Notes: generated by a model from the sequence alone, not told the origin. A DNA stretch of 64,000 nucleotides from an uncultured Lachnospiraceae bacterium (GCA_944381405.1 CALWLA010000002.1:62001-126000); one strand, 5' to 3'. Shown: positions 39,700 through 48,220, counted from the first letter of the stretch. Made by a program: numbers and translations.

Positions 39700-41505
39700 T
39701 CATCGCTTCATTTCCTCTAGATGGATGACCAGGCGGTTCAGGGCCTCCTTTTCGGAAAGGAGCTGCTGCAGCCTGGCAAGATCCGGACCAGCCTCTGCGA
39801 TCTCCGCCTCCAGGGCTCTTCTGCGGATGCTGCGCACCGCCTCCGTAAGGGCCTTTTCAAAATCCGCGGCTGACATGTCCTCAAGGCTTTTATGAGCGGC
39901 ATCCGCATTGAGGATGGCTCCTGCCTCCCGGCGTTTTTCCTCATCCTCAGCGTAAAGATCCATCAGCCCGGCGGGATCGAGCTCCCCTTTTCCCTGCCAC
40001 AAAAGCTCTGCCAGCTCCCGGCAGATGCCCTCACTGAAATCTCCGGGCTTGAGCCAGGCTTCCACGCAGGCTCTGAGGTCCTGCCTTGCAAAAAGCCAGG
40101 AAAGCAGCAGCCGTTCCGATTTGGAGGCTGCGGCCCGTTTTTTCTCGGGAGCGCTGCTGCGGGGGCCTGCTGCAGGCAGCGGCTCCTTTGGTTTCTGTCC
40201 CCGCAGCCCTGCCCGGAGCATTTTTTTCTCCACTAGTTCCTGAAGCTGCTGGCAGGGGATCTGCTGCTCCCGGCTCACCGCCTGGATATAGTTCCTCCGT
40301 TCCAGTTCCTCGCTGAACATGCAGAGCCGTTCTGCCGTTTCGTTGTAAAAGGCGGTGACCTCCGCCGGGTCCGAAAACTGATAAGACCGGCGCAGCATGT
40401 CGATCTCATAAAGAAAGGCGTTTTTCGACTTTCGGATATAAGACTCGTACTCCTCCGGCGTCAGATGCTGCAGGCATTCGTCCGGATCCTTGTAGCCCGT
40501 TTCGCTGGTATCCAGCACCCGTACCTGAAGGCCGGCCTCCCGCAGGATGGGAAAGGCCCGCAGCTTTGCCCGGATCCCCGCCTCGTCGTTGTCCTGGGTC
40601 AGGATCACGTTATTGGTATAACGCTTCAGAAGCTGGGCGTGTTTTTCGTTGAAGGCCGTGCCCAGAGAGGCCACCGCATTGGTAAAGCCCGCCTGGTGCA
40701 GGGCGATGACATCCATATAGCCCTCGCACAGCAGGATGTAGTCCTTTCTGGAGCGGCGGGCGAAATTCAGGCCGTAAAGGTTCCTGCTTTTGTCAAAGAT
40801 CTTCGTTTCCGGGGAATTCAGGTATTTGGGCTCTCCCTCTCCCATCACCCGGCCGCCAAAGCCTACCACCCGGTTGTTGACGTCCATGATGGGAAACATC
40901 ACCCGGTTCCAGAATTTGTCCCTGGCTCCCCGCTCCGAAAACTGGATCAGACCGCTTTCCCGCAAAAGCTCGTCTCCATAGCCCTTTTCCTTCAGGTAGC
41001 GGTACAGGGCGTCAGGGCTTTTTTTCGCATAACCGAGGCCGAAGTGGGTGATGGTGGCGTCGGACAGCCGGCGTTTTTCCCGGAAATAGCTGTAGCCGAT
41101 GCGGCCCTCCTCTGTCTTCAGCTGCTCGTAAAAATAAAGGGCGGCAGTCTTATTGATCTCCAGAAGCTTTGTCCGAAGCTCCTGTTCCTCCCGGCGCATG
41201 CCTCCGGGTTCCTGCTTCGGCAGCTGGATGTGGGCCCGGTCCGCCAGGACCTTCAGGGCCTCGGTAAAGCTGTAGTTTTCATATTCCATGAGGAAGGTGA
41301 TCACATTGCCCCCTGCCCCGCAGCCAAAGCAGTAGTAGATCTGCTTTTGGGGACTGACGGAAAAAGAGGCTGTCTTTTCCCCGTGAAAAGGGCAGAGTCC
41401 AAAATAATTGGACCCCTTTTTCGTCAGCCTCACATATTGTCCGATCACCTCTACGATATCGTTGGCGTTCCGGACCTCTTCGATGATCTCCTCACTGTAG
41501 CGCAT
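39700..41505 (-). CDS. dnaG: DNA primase
   Basis: A 601-residue primase that makes RNA primers at the replication fork. The N-terminal zinc finger is CPFHGEKTASFSVSPQKQIYYCFGCG; the TOPRIM domain shows EGYMDVIALHQAG and DNDEAG, where the usual DGD is DND. The C-terminal part, after a basic linker (residues about 440-470), should bind the DnaB helicase. The start is the MRYSEEIIEEV methionine, as in the family. A longer frame from 41553 would overlap the dgt stop as TGATG and add 16 residues; translation could begin there by coupling. Confidence 0.95.
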   Translation of the reverse strand: MRYSEEIIEEVRNANDIVEVIGQYVRLTKKGSNYFGLCPFHGEKTASFSVSPQKQIYYCFGCGAGGNVITFLMEYENYSFTEALKVLADRAHIQLPKQEPGGMRREEQELRTKLLEINKTAALYFYEQLKTEEGRIGYSYFREKRRLSDATITHFGLGYAKKSPDALYRYLKEKGYGDELLRESGLIQFSERGARDKFWNRVMFPIMDVNNRVVGFGGRVMGEGEPKYLNSPETKIFDKSRNLYGLNFARRSRKDYILLCEGYMDVIALHQAGFTNAVASLGTAFNEKHAQLLKRYTNNVILTQDNDEAGIRAKLRAFPILREAGLQVRVLDTSETGYKDPDECLQHLTPEEYESYIRKSKNAFLYEIDMLRRSYQFSDPAEVTAFYNETAERLCMFSEELERRNYIQAVSREQQIPCQQLQELVEKKMLRAGLRGQKPKEPLPAAGPRSSAPEKKRAAASKSERLLLSWLFARQDLRACVEAWLKPGDFSEGICRELAELLWQGKGELDPAGLMDLYAEDEEKRREAGAILNADAAHKSLEDMSAADFEKALTEAVRSIRRRALEAEIAEAGPDLARLQQLLSEKEALNRLVIHLEEMKR

Positions 41506-41552
41506 AGCTTTGTTTCGTTTCCTGTTTGAGGCGGCAGACCGCCCCGGCTCCA

Positions 41553-42575
41553 TCAGCGCACATGCCAGCCGATGGGCACAAACAGCTCCTCAAATTTTTC
41601 GATGGCATAGTTATCCGTCATGCCGGAAATATAATCGCAGACAGCCCGTTCCTTTCCGGTTCCGGTCTGGATGAGCCGGATATATTCCTCCGGCATCTCC
41701 TGGGGCCGGTCCATATAGTAGCAGAACAGAAGCTCGATCATTTTCTTTGCCTTCTGCTCCTCCGCCTTGGCCTTGCCGCCGATATACACATGGCGGAACA
41801 TCCAGGACCGCAGCCCCAGCATGGCGGTTTGGAAATCCGGGCTCATTTCGATGTGGTCCTTATCCAGGCTGTTTTGGATCACATCGTGGATCAGGCTGTT
41901 GAGCCTGTCGTGAACGTTGTATCCCAACACCTCCGTGTATTCCCCGGGGATCAGGTCCTCCGTCAGAAGGCCGCCCCGGATGGCATCGTCCACGTCGTGA
42001 TTGAGATAGGCGATCTTATCCGCCAGCCGTACCACCTGCCCCTCCAGGGTCCTGGGGCTTCCGCTGGTCTGATGGTTCAGGATGCCGTCCCGGACCTCCT
42101 TTGTGAGATTAAGTCCTCTGCCGTCCTTTTCCAGCACCTCCACGATGCGGACCGACTGCTGGCTGTGGTCAAAGCCGTCCTGGCACAGGCGGTTCAGCAC
42201 GTCCTCCCCGCTGTGTCCGAAGGGGGTGTGGCCCAGATCGTGGCCCAGGGCGATGGCCTCTGTCAGGTCCTCGTTGAGCCGCAGGGATTTTGCGATGGTC
42301 CTTGCGATCTGCGACACCTCCAGGGTATGGGTGAGGCGGGTCCTGTAGTGATCGCCCTCCGGCGCCAGGAACACCTGGGTCTTATGCTTCATGCGGCGGA
42401 AGGACTTGCAATGGAGGATCCTGTCCCGGTCCCTCTGGTACTCCGGCCGGATATCGCATTTTTCCTCCGGCAGGTCCCGTCCTGCCGTGTTTCTGGATAA
42501 AGCCGCGTAAGGGGAGAGCCTTTTTGCCTCCTCCTCTTCCAGCATTTCCCTGATACAAGCGTATTCCTTTTCCAT
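41553..42575 (-). CDS. dgt: dGTP triphosphohydrolase-like HD-domain protein
   Basis: A 340-residue hydrolase of the Dgt family, which cuts dNTPs to nucleoside and triphosphate and so tunes dNTP pools. The HD motif is HTLEVSQIART... and GHDLGHTPFGHSGE; FRRMKHKTQVF and the TRLTHTLEV start are typical of the family. It begins MEKEYACIREMLEEEEAKRLSPYA. It sits directly before dnaG, a usual arrangement in Clostridia. Confidence 0.92.
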   Translation of the reverse strand: MEKEYACIREMLEEEEAKRLSPYAALSRNTAGRDLPEEKCDIRPEYQRDRDRILHCKSFRRMKHKTQVFLAPEGDHYRTRLTHTLEVSQIARTIAKSLRLNEDLTEAIALGHDLGHTPFGHSGEDVLNRLCQDGFDHSQQSVRIVEVLEKDGRGLNLTKEVRDGILNHQTSGSPRTLEGQVVRLADKIAYLNHDVDDAIRGGLLTEDLIPGEYTEVLGYNVHDRLNSLIHDVIQNSLDKDHIEMSPDFQTAMLGLRSWMFRHVYIGGKAKAEEQKAKKMIELLFCYYMDRPQEMPEEYIRLIQTGTGKERAVCDYISGMTDNYAIEKFEELFVPIGWHVR

Positions 42576-42593
42576 GCCAATCCTCCAAGTGCT

Positions 42594-42616
42594 CCGGAAA
42601 ACCCAGGGTTTTCCGG
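42594..42616 (-). terminator. Palindromic hairpin after sufB, before dgt
   Basis: An 11-bp perfect stem CCGGAAAACCC/GGGTTTTCCGG with a single-base centre, three bases from the sufB stop. No T-run follows, so it is a weak terminator or a stabilising hairpin. Confidence 0.6.
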
Positions 42617-42618
42617 CC

Positions 42619-43548
42619 TTATTTCAAAAAGCCCTCTACGATGGCGCTTTCCGCTTCCTCCTCCGTAAGCCCCAGGGTCTGGAGCTTGACCAGCTGCTCC
42701 CCTGCGATCTTGCCGATGGCTGCCTCGTGGATCAGGGCCGCATCGGGATGGGCTGCATCCAGAGCCGGAACCGCCAGGACCTTGCCTTCACCGATGATGA
42801 TGGCATCGCATTCCGAATGTCCATGACAGGGGGCCTTTCCAACGATATTGGAATAATAGGTGGTCTTGGACTGATCCGTGGCCACAGACCGGCTGATGAG
42901 ATTTGCGGAGGCGTTCTCCCCCACGAGCTCCGCATCCATCCGGGACTCCGCATACTGGGTCCCGTTGGTAAGCAGACGCTCCTTGATGATGAGGGAAGCA
43001 TTTTCCTTCACCACTGCCTTCATCTCCCGCCTGGTGGAATCGATGCCCTTGATCTGGGTGGATTCCATCTCCATCTGGGCTCCCTCCTCCAGGTAGATCT
43101 CCGTCAGGGGATTCATGATATTGCCGCCCCGGGTCCCGTCGTCGGTTTCCCCGTAATGGCGTTCCACATATTTTACCTTGGAATTTTTTCCTACATAAAA
43201 ACGATGGAGGCCGTCGTGCTGGCTGTCCTGATCGCCGCAGTTGTGGATGCCGCAGCCTGCCACGATGACGATATCGCAGTTTTCCCCGATATAAAAATCA
43301 TTGGTCACCACGTCCTTGAGACCGGTCTTTGCGATCACCACCGGGATACAGCAGCTCTGATTGACGGTTCCGTCCTTGATGCGGATGTCGATTCCGCTGC
43401 CCTCCGCTCTGGGCGTGATCTCGATCTCCTTTGTGGACTGGCGGGCCTGTGCCTCGCCGTTATAGCGGATGTTGTAGGCTCCCTGAGGCATCCCATGGAG
43501 CTCCGCCACCTCCTCCAGGATCCTTTTTTCAATGGCATCCATCTGCAT
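42619..43548 (-). CDS. SufB/SufD-family Fe-S assembly scaffold (SmsB-like)
   Basis: A 309-residue protein with the beta-helix core pattern of SufB/SufD: HNCGDQDSQHDGLHRFYVGKNS, GGNIMNPLTEIYLEEGAQMEMESTQ, and the C-terminal AIIIGEGKVLAVPALDAAHPDAALIHEAAIGKIAGEQL, which carries the Cys/Glu/His-type ligands. It is shorter than SufB of E. coli (about 495) and lacks the N-terminal helical part. It is encoded directly after a SufC-like ATPase with a one-base overlap (TGATG) and no sufD, sufS or sufU, which fits the minimal SmsCB system proposed as ancestral to SUF. Confidence 0.88.
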   Translation of the reverse strand: MQMDAIEKRILEEVAELHGMPQGAYNIRYNGEAQARQSTKEIEITPRAEGSGIDIRIKDGTVNQSCCIPVVIAKTGLKDVVTNDFYIGENCDIVIVAGCGIHNCGDQDSQHDGLHRFYVGKNSKVKYVERHYGETDDGTRGGNIMNPLTEIYLEEGAQMEMESTQIKGIDSTRREMKAVVKENASLIIKERLLTNGTQYAESRMDAELVGENASANLISRSVATDQSKTTYYSNIVGKAPCHGHSECDAIIIGEGKVLAVPALDAAHPDAALIHEAAIGKIAGEQLVKLQTLGLTEEEAESAIVEGFLK

Positions 43549-44294
43549 CAGTGCATCCCTCCCTGTTCCTTCTGTACATGGCAGCCCGGCACGGCCGAAT
43601 CAGAGCCCAGGATCTCCGGCAGTACCTCTTCCTTGGGTCCCTGCCGCCTGATCTGGCCCCGCTCGATCACCACGATCTCATCGGCGATATTCAGGATCCG
43701 CTCCTGATGGCTGATGATGATGATGGTGCCCTTGGTCTCCTCCTTGATGGCCTCGAAGACCCGGATCAGATTGGTAAAGCTCCAGAGATCGATGCCTGCC
43801 TCCGGCTCGTCGAAAATGGAAAGCTTGGATTTTCTGGCCAGCACCGTAGCGATCTCGATCCGCTTCAGTTCTCCGCCGGAAAGGGATGCGTCCACCTCCC
43901 GGTTGATATAGTCCCTGGCGCAGAGCCCCACCTCGCTGAGATACTGGCAGGCCTGACCCTGGGTCATGTCCTTGTCTCCGGAGGCCAGGCGCAGCAGATC
44001 GTAAACCTCGATTCCCTTAAAGCGCACCGGCTGCTGGAAGGCAAAGCTGATGCCGCTTCTGGCCCGCTCCGTGATGCCCTTTTCCGTGATATCCTCTCCG
44101 TCAAAGAGGATCTGTCCTCCGGTGGGCTGATAGATTCCGGCGATGATCTTGGCCAGGGTGGACTTTCCCCCTCCGTTTGGTCCCGTGATCACCACGAACT
44201 TTCCATCAGGGATGGAAAGAGAGACGCCGTTGAGGATCTCTTTTTTCCCCTGTTCGTCGTCCACATTATATGTAATGTTCTTTAGCTCGAGCAT
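43548..44294 (-). CDS. sufC: SufC-type ATPase of Fe-S cluster assembly
   Basis: A 248-residue ABC-type ATPase that energises the SufB scaffold. The start is MLELKNITYNVDDEQG, with AAGGA five bases upstream; a longer frame upstream runs through the preceding terminator and is not used. Walker A GPNGGGKST, signature LSGGELKRIEIA, and Walker B with the SufC-specific DEPEAGIDLWS are all present. SufC forms a complex with SufB; here it is expected to work with the SufB-like product of the overlapping gene downstream. Confidence 0.93.
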   Translation of the reverse strand: MLELKNITYNVDDEQGKKEILNGVSLSIPDGKFVVITGPNGGGKSTLAKIIAGIYQPTGGQILFDGEDITEKGITERARSGISFAFQQPVRFKGIEVYDLLRLASGDKDMTQGQACQYLSEVGLCARDYINREVDASLSGGELKRIEIATVLARKSKLSIFDEPEAGIDLWSFTNLIRVFEAIKEETKGTIIIISHQERILNIADEIVVIERGQIRRQGPKEEVLPEILGSDSAVPGCHVQKEQGGMH

Positions 44295-44351
44295 GTATTC
44301 CTTTCCTGCCTCCTTAGGGCAAATAAGCTTGTAAAAATGCTTCAGGCTGCG

Positions 44352-44381
44352 AAAAAAGATGCAGCGCCTCCGCGCTGCATC
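44352..44381 (-). terminator. Terminator between the wall-binding gene and sufC
   Basis: Perfect 10-bp stem GATGCAGCGC/GCGCTGCATC, 4-nt loop, followed on minus by six T residues. It lies 58 bp before the sufC ATG. Confidence 0.9.
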
Positions 44382-44440
44382 TATTTTAGCATAAAAGCCC
44401 ATGGCTTGCTACAAGTTTACAAAAGATTTAGATTTCCCTT

Positions 44441-45628
44441 TTATTGATAGGGATTGGTGCAACGGCCCCGGTAACCGTCGGAATTTTCATTGAAGTGATA
44501 GTTCTTGCCGTTGATGGTGTGCCAGCCGGTGTACATGGCGCCTCTTGTGCCGTTGGACTCCGTCTGGAGATAATACCAGTCCCCTGAGCCTGCAGGATTT
44601 TCCAGCCAGCCGGTGTACATATAACCGGAACCGTCGAAATAGAACCAGTCAAAGGGCTGCTGGCCCAGAGAGGTGTTGGCGTACTGGGAATTGTCCACTG
44701 CCGCCCACTCGTTCACATAGCGCTTGCCGTTGACATCCGTAAAGCTCCACAGTCCGTTGCCGTGATCCGTCCAGGTGCCCCTTACCACATAAGAGGGAAG
44801 CTGGGGGCTGGTGACCACCGGAGTGCTGCTTCCGTGACTGGAACCGGTGCTTCCGGATACCTGAGTGCCGGAGGACACGTTGCCGAGAGCATCGTACCAA
44901 GTGGTATAGCCTTCGTCATATTCGCTGTAGTCCACGTTGCCGATGCTGGTCCATACGCCGTCCGCTACCCGGTTATTGCTGCCTGCGTTGCCCACTGCCC
45001 TTACCGCAAAGCCTACCACCTCGGAGTCCTGCCGGTCCTCGTTGGAGCCGGTGTATTCCTTGTTGTAGGTCTTTACGTCCAGAGAAGCCCTGGTGGTGGT
45101 GCCATGCTTTACCCGCTCCTCGCCATAGGTATCCACATACTGCAGCACATACTCCCATTTGTCCGCGTCGCCGTCCTCCCAGGTGATCTTGGTACTGGTA
45201 TTGTCCACGCCCTGGATGCCCGTCACCTCAGGCCACTGATAATAGGGATAGGCCCGTACCCGGATGATAAAGGTGGTCTCGTCCTCCGTATCCTTTCTGG
45301 AAATGGAATTGACGCCGTCTACGCTGACATTCACCTGATTTTCCTTGGGAAAATAATATCCCTGGTTCGCATCCAGCCGGATCTCATAGGTCCGCTCCCG
45401 CTTGGGGCTGTTGGATGTGGTGGTGGTCTCGTCGTTGTAGGTCACCTCGTACATATCGCTGTTGCTGTAAAAATAAGGCGCTACCAGAACGCCAGGCTCC
45501 ATATCCGCGTCCTCTGCGCTGGAGCGGATGGAAACGTTGGTGATGCGGGTATCCGCAAAGGCGGTCATGGAAAGCATCACTGCCGCTGCCGCAGTCAGTC
45601 CCGCGATCTTTAACATTTTATTTCTCAT
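44441..45628 (-). CDS. Secreted protein with C-terminal wall-binding repeats
   Basis: A 395-residue exported protein. The start is MRNKMLKIAGLTAAAAVMLSMTAFA, a cleavable signal peptide, with GGGGG upstream. The middle (30-240) is a beta-rich region without a recognised enzyme motif. The last 110 residues contain four Trp/Tyr/Gly-rich repeats of about 20 residues (GTWTDHGNGLWSFTDVNG, FDWFYFDGSGYMYTGW, DWYYLQTESNGTRGAMYTGW, KNYHFNENSDGY), the choline-binding/glucan-binding type, which attach proteins to the cell wall. Function of the middle is unknown. Confidence 0.85.
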   Translation of the reverse strand: MRNKMLKIAGLTAAAAVMLSMTAFADTRITNVSIRSSAEDADMEPGVLVAPYFYSNSDMYEVTYNDETTTTSNSPKRERTYEIRLDANQGYYFPKENQVNVSVDGVNSISRKDTEDETTFIIRVRAYPYYQWPEVTGIQGVDNTSTKITWEDGDADKWEYVLQYVDTYGEERVKHGTTTRASLDVKTYNKEYTGSNEDRQDSEVVGFAVRAVGNAGSNNRVADGVWTSIGNVDYSEYDEGYTTWYDALGNVSSGTQVSGSTGSSHGSSTPVVTSPQLPSYVVRGTWTDHGNGLWSFTDVNGKRYVNEWAAVDNSQYANTSLGQQPFDWFYFDGSGYMYTGWLENPAGSGDWYYLQTESNGTRGAMYTGWHTINGKNYHFNENSDGYRGRCTNPYQ

Positions 45629-45773
45629 AGAGTATCCCCCTTTCTGCCTTTTCTTTGCCACAATTATATCTGATACAGGCCACTGAAACAAGGAATTATC
45701 TATAACGAAAAGCTTACAAGTTTCAGAAGGAAGTTTTTCTCTGAAAAAATATTTAAAAACCTGAAATTTACCC

Positions 45774-45802
45774 TTGCCTTTTCTGTGGAAGTATGCTATT
45801 AT
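45774..45802 (+). promoter_or_regulatory. Promoter of the tRNA-Leu pair
   Basis: TTGCCT (45774-45779), 17-bp spacer, TATTAT (45797-45802) with extended TGC, 10 bp before the first tRNA. Confidence 0.8.
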
Positions 45803-45812
45803 ACCTTTCGTT

Positions 45813-45896
45813 GCGGAAGTGTCGGAATTGGCAGACGAGCAAGACTAAGGATCTTGTGCCCGTTAGGGCGTGTGAGTTCAAGTCTCATCTTCCGCA
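45813..45896 (+). tRNA. tRNA-Leu (AAG)
   Basis: An 84-nt tRNA with acceptor GCGGAAG/CTTCCGC, a long variable arm (GTGCCCGTTAGGGCGTG type) as in class II tRNAs, and anticodon loop CTAAGGA, anticodon AAG. A at position 34 would need deamination to inosine to read CTC and CTT. CCA is not encoded. Confidence 0.95.
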
Positions 45897-45922
45897 CTCG
45901 CTTACAAAATATCGTAAGCTTC

Positions 45923-46006
45923 GCAGAAGTGGCGGAATTGGCAGACGCGCACGGTTCAGGTCCGTGTGGTAGCAATACCTTGTGGGTTCGACTCCCATCT
46001 TCTGCA
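45923..46006 (+). tRNA. tRNA-Leu (CAG)
   Basis: An 84-nt class II tRNA with acceptor GCAGAAG/CTTCTGC and anticodon loop TTCAGGT, anticodon CAG, which reads CTG. It lies 26 bp after the other tRNA-Leu and should be processed from the same transcript. CCA is not encoded. Confidence 0.95.
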
Positions 46007-46013
46007 GGACATG

Positions 46014-46038
46014 CAGGCCGGAAGGCCTGTTTTTTTTA
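46014..46038 (+). terminator. Terminator of the tRNA pair
   Basis: Short stem CAGGCC/GGCCTG with a GGAA tetraloop, then eight T residues. Confidence 0.9.
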
Positions 46039-46066
46039 CGCAAATTTTACATAGATTTTACACTGC

Positions 46067-46090
46067 GATTGTATAAATCATGATACAATC
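46067..46090. promoter_or_regulatory. Inverted repeat upstream of the Asp-rich protein gene
   Basis: GATTGTAT (46067-46074) and ATACAATC (46083-46090) form a perfect 8-bp inverted repeat. It overlaps the likely promoter (TTTACA before, TATAAA or TACAAT within) about 34 bp before the ATG, so it may be an operator. Confidence 0.6.
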
Positions 46091-46123
46091 TATCACTAAA
46101 ACAACACAGGAGGAAAACCCAAT

Positions 46124-46603
46124 ATGAGAAAAGAATTTTTATTTTCCCTATGCGCCCTTACGGCACTGAGTTTCTGCTTCCCGGTTGCTTCCCAGGCTGA
46201 TGAATGGCGCAGAGGTAACAATGGCTGGTGGTATGAGATCGACGCTGATGACGATGATTTCACTGAAGATGATGACGATTATGATGACTACGCAAAAAAC
46301 GGATGGCGGCTGATCAACCAGAAATGGTACTTCTTTAATCCATCCGGCTATATGGTGACCGGCTGGGTTTATGCGGACGACGACTGGTATTATCTAAATC
46401 CTGACGGTTCTCTTCTGACCCACAGCTATACCCCTGACGGTTACTGGGTAGATGCAGAGGGTGAGTGGGACGGACGGGATGCGGACGACCACTTCGATGA
46501 TGACTGGGACGATCGCGATGACGACCGGGACGATCGCGATGACGACCGCTTCGACGACGATTGGGATGACCGGGATGACGACGATGATGATTGGGACGAC
46601 TAA
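46124..46603 (+). CDS. Secreted Asp-rich protein with wall-binding repeats
   Basis: A 159-residue exported protein. A signal peptide (MRKEFLFSLCALTALSFCFPVASQA) is followed by Trp/Tyr-rich repeats of the choline-binding type (NGWWYEIDAD, NQKWYFFNPSGYMVTGW, DDDWYYLNPDGSLLTH), interrupted by acid runs, and by a C-terminal tail of about 45 residues composed almost entirely of Asp and Arg, with Trp at intervals. The tail could bind calcium or other cations, or be a surface polyelectrolyte. It is coded partly by a tandem 21-bp DNA repeat near 46508. Neighbouring paralogue: 44441-45628. Confidence 0.8.
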   Translation: MRKEFLFSLCALTALSFCFPVASQADEWRRGNNGWWYEIDADDDDFTEDDDDYDDYAKNGWRLINQKWYFFNPSGYMVTGWVYADDDWYYLNPDGSLLTHSYTPDGYWVDAEGEWDGRDADDHFDDDWDDRDDDRDDRDDDRFDDDWDDRDDDDDDWDD

Positions 46604-46652
46604 TTCAACGCAGCTGCTTTTCTGAAAGACACAGGATCCCATAAGAACTAAT

Positions 46653-46676
46653 GAGCCGCCCCTGCAGGGGCGGCTC
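46653..46676. terminator. 24-bp palindrome after the Asp-rich protein gene
   Basis: GAGCCGCCCCTG and its exact inverse, without loop, 50 bp after the stop. There is no T-run on plus, and only a loose AT-rich stretch on minus. Confidence 0.55.
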
Positions 46677-46702
46677 AGCAAGACAGCATCCGATTATGTT
46701 GG

Positions 46703-46736
46703 AAACGGCGCAGCTTCGGCTATGCCGTTTTTTTTG
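46703..46736 (+). terminator. Terminator of the Asp-rich protein gene
   Basis: AACGGC/GCCGTT stem with an inner AGC/GCT pair and a TTCG loop, followed by a long T-run. Confidence 0.8.
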
Positions 46737-46766
46737 TCCTGTAACTCTATAAGCCTATAGGTCTGC

Positions 46767-47780
46767 TTATGAAATGGGCCGCATATAGAAGTTGCCCGTC
46801 ACGCCCTCGGATTTCATCACGTTGATGAAGGCATGGGCGTCGATGGAGCGGGCATAGCGCCGCACCTTCTGCACATCCTCTGACGGAAGGATGCTGTAGA
46901 CCACATAATGGGGTTTGTGGGTATAGGCCCCCTCCGCCTTGAACATGGTGGCGGAATGATGGGTCATCTCCATGATCCGGTCCGCGATCTCCTGGGGCTT
47001 GTCCGTAATGATGAATACGGTCTTCTTGTCGTAGCGCCGGTACAGCAGATTCAGCACCTGGGTCTGGCAGAACTGGAAGATAATGGTGTAAAGGGCGCTG
47101 TCCAGGCCAAAGAGGATGCCGGAGATCAGGATGATCACCGCATTGAACATCAGCACATAGTTCCAGGTACTGATTCCCTTCCGCACGGAAAAATACATGG
47201 CCACAAAATCCGTTCCTCCGGAGGAAGCGCCTGCGTTCAGGATCAGGCTCACTGCCGCTCCGTTGATGATGCCGCCGAACACCGTGATCAGCAGAGGATC
47301 ATAGGTCAGGGCATAGGAGGGAATCAGGTCCGTCAGGAAGGACATAACCAGGATGCACAGGCAGGAAAACACCGTAAACTTCTTTCCCACCGTCTTATAG
47401 GCCAGATAGGCCGGGAAGGCGTTCACCAGGATGCTCAGAAAGGAAAAGGGGATGCTGATGTTGAAAAAGCTGCTGAAGATCCTCTGGGTCAGCACCACGA
47501 CGCCGTTGGCGCCGCCGGGCAGCAGCCCTCCCTGGTTGATGAAGGTATTCATGTTGATGGCCATGATGGTGCTTCCCACCAGAACGCCTAACAGGGTCTT
47601 GGCGTTGGCCTGGATCCGGTTGTTGTTCTGCTGGGCGATATAAGCCGCATAGGCCTCGTCGATCTTTTTGTTCTGGGGCTTGGAATCCGTCATGCCCAGG
47701 ACCTTTTTGTCCGTTTCCTTCGGGCAGCCTTCCTTCCCCTGCTGTACTTCCTGCTTTTCTTTTTTATCCATAATTCCCAT
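46767..47780 (-). CDS. YitT family membrane protein
   Basis: A 337-residue protein: a charged cytoplasmic N-terminus of about 60 residues, five or six membrane helices (about 63-245, with NQGGLLPGGANGVVVL and NAGASSGGTDFVAMYFS typical of YitT), and a C-terminal DUF2179 domain (VFIITDKPQEIADRIMEMTHHSATMFKAEGAYTHK). The family is widespread in Firmicutes and its role is unsettled. The N-terminal extension is longer than usual, and the true start may be the MDKKEK methionine at residue 4. Confidence 0.88.
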   Translation of the reverse strand: MGIMDKKEKQEVQQGKEGCPKETDKKVLGMTDSKPQNKKIDEAYAAYIAQQNNNRIQANAKTLLGVLVGSTIMAINMNTFINQGGLLPGGANGVVVLTQRIFSSFFNISIPFSFLSILVNAFPAYLAYKTVGKKFTVFSCLCILVMSFLTDLIPSYALTYDPLLITVFGGIINGAAVSLILNAGASSGGTDFVAMYFSVRKGISTWNYVLMFNAVIILISGILFGLDSALYTIIFQFCQTQVLNLLYRRYDKKTVFIITDKPQEIADRIMEMTHHSATMFKAEGAYTHKPHYVVYSILPSEDVQKVRRYARSIDAHAFINVMKSEGVTGNFYMRPIS

Positions 47781-47810
47781 TCGCTCTGTCAGATAAGGTT
47801 TATAATGAAC

Positions 47811-47850
47811 AAAAGGCTGAAAACAGAACGTTTTCAGCCGTTTTTTCTTT
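47811..47850. terminator. Terminator after rplT
   Basis: Stem GGCTGAAAAC/GTTTTCAGCC with a 5-nt loop; T-runs on both strands, so it ends infC-rpmI-rplT and could work from the other side too. Confidence 0.85.
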
Positions 47851-47860
47851 TGAAAGATGA

Positions 47861-48220
47861 TTAAGCGTTAAGCGCCTTTTTTGCAACGTCGCAAAGCTGT
47901 GCAAATCCCTTTGCGTCGCTGATCGCAAGCTCGGAAAGCATCTTGCGGTTTACATCCACGCCGGAGGCCTTCAGACCGTGCATCAGCTTGGAGTAGCTCA
48001 GGCCGTTCAGTCTTGCGCCTGCGTTGATACGGGTGATCCAGAGAGATCTGTACTGTCTCTTTTTCTCCTTACGTCCTCTGTATGCGTTTGCAAGAGCTCT
48101 CATTACGGACTGCTTTGCTACACGGTACTGCTTGGAACGCGCACCTCTGTAACCTTTAGCCATCTTGAGTACTCTGTTGTGCTTTTTCTTTGCGTTTAAT
48201 CCGCCTTTAATTCTTGCCAT
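47861..48220 (-). CDS. rplT: 50S ribosomal protein L20
   Basis: A 119-residue basic 23S-rRNA-binding protein, needed early in 50S assembly. It starts [33 protein letters not shown], as in all bacteria, and contains the globular domain end ([29 protein letters not shown]). It is the last gene of infC-rpmI-rplT, 25 bp after rpmI. L20 is the repressor that binds the leader of this operon. Confidence 0.98.
   Translation of the reverse strand: MARIKGGLNAKKKHNRVLKMAKGYRGARSKQYRVAKQSVMRALANAYRGRKEKKRQYRSLWITRINAGARLNGLSYSKLMHGLKASGVDVNRKMLSELAISDAKGFAQLCDVAKKALNA

Noticed and set aside
45785..46054. 89-codon plus frame across the tRNA-Leu pair
   Set aside because: It covers two well-formed tRNA genes and has no ribosome site.
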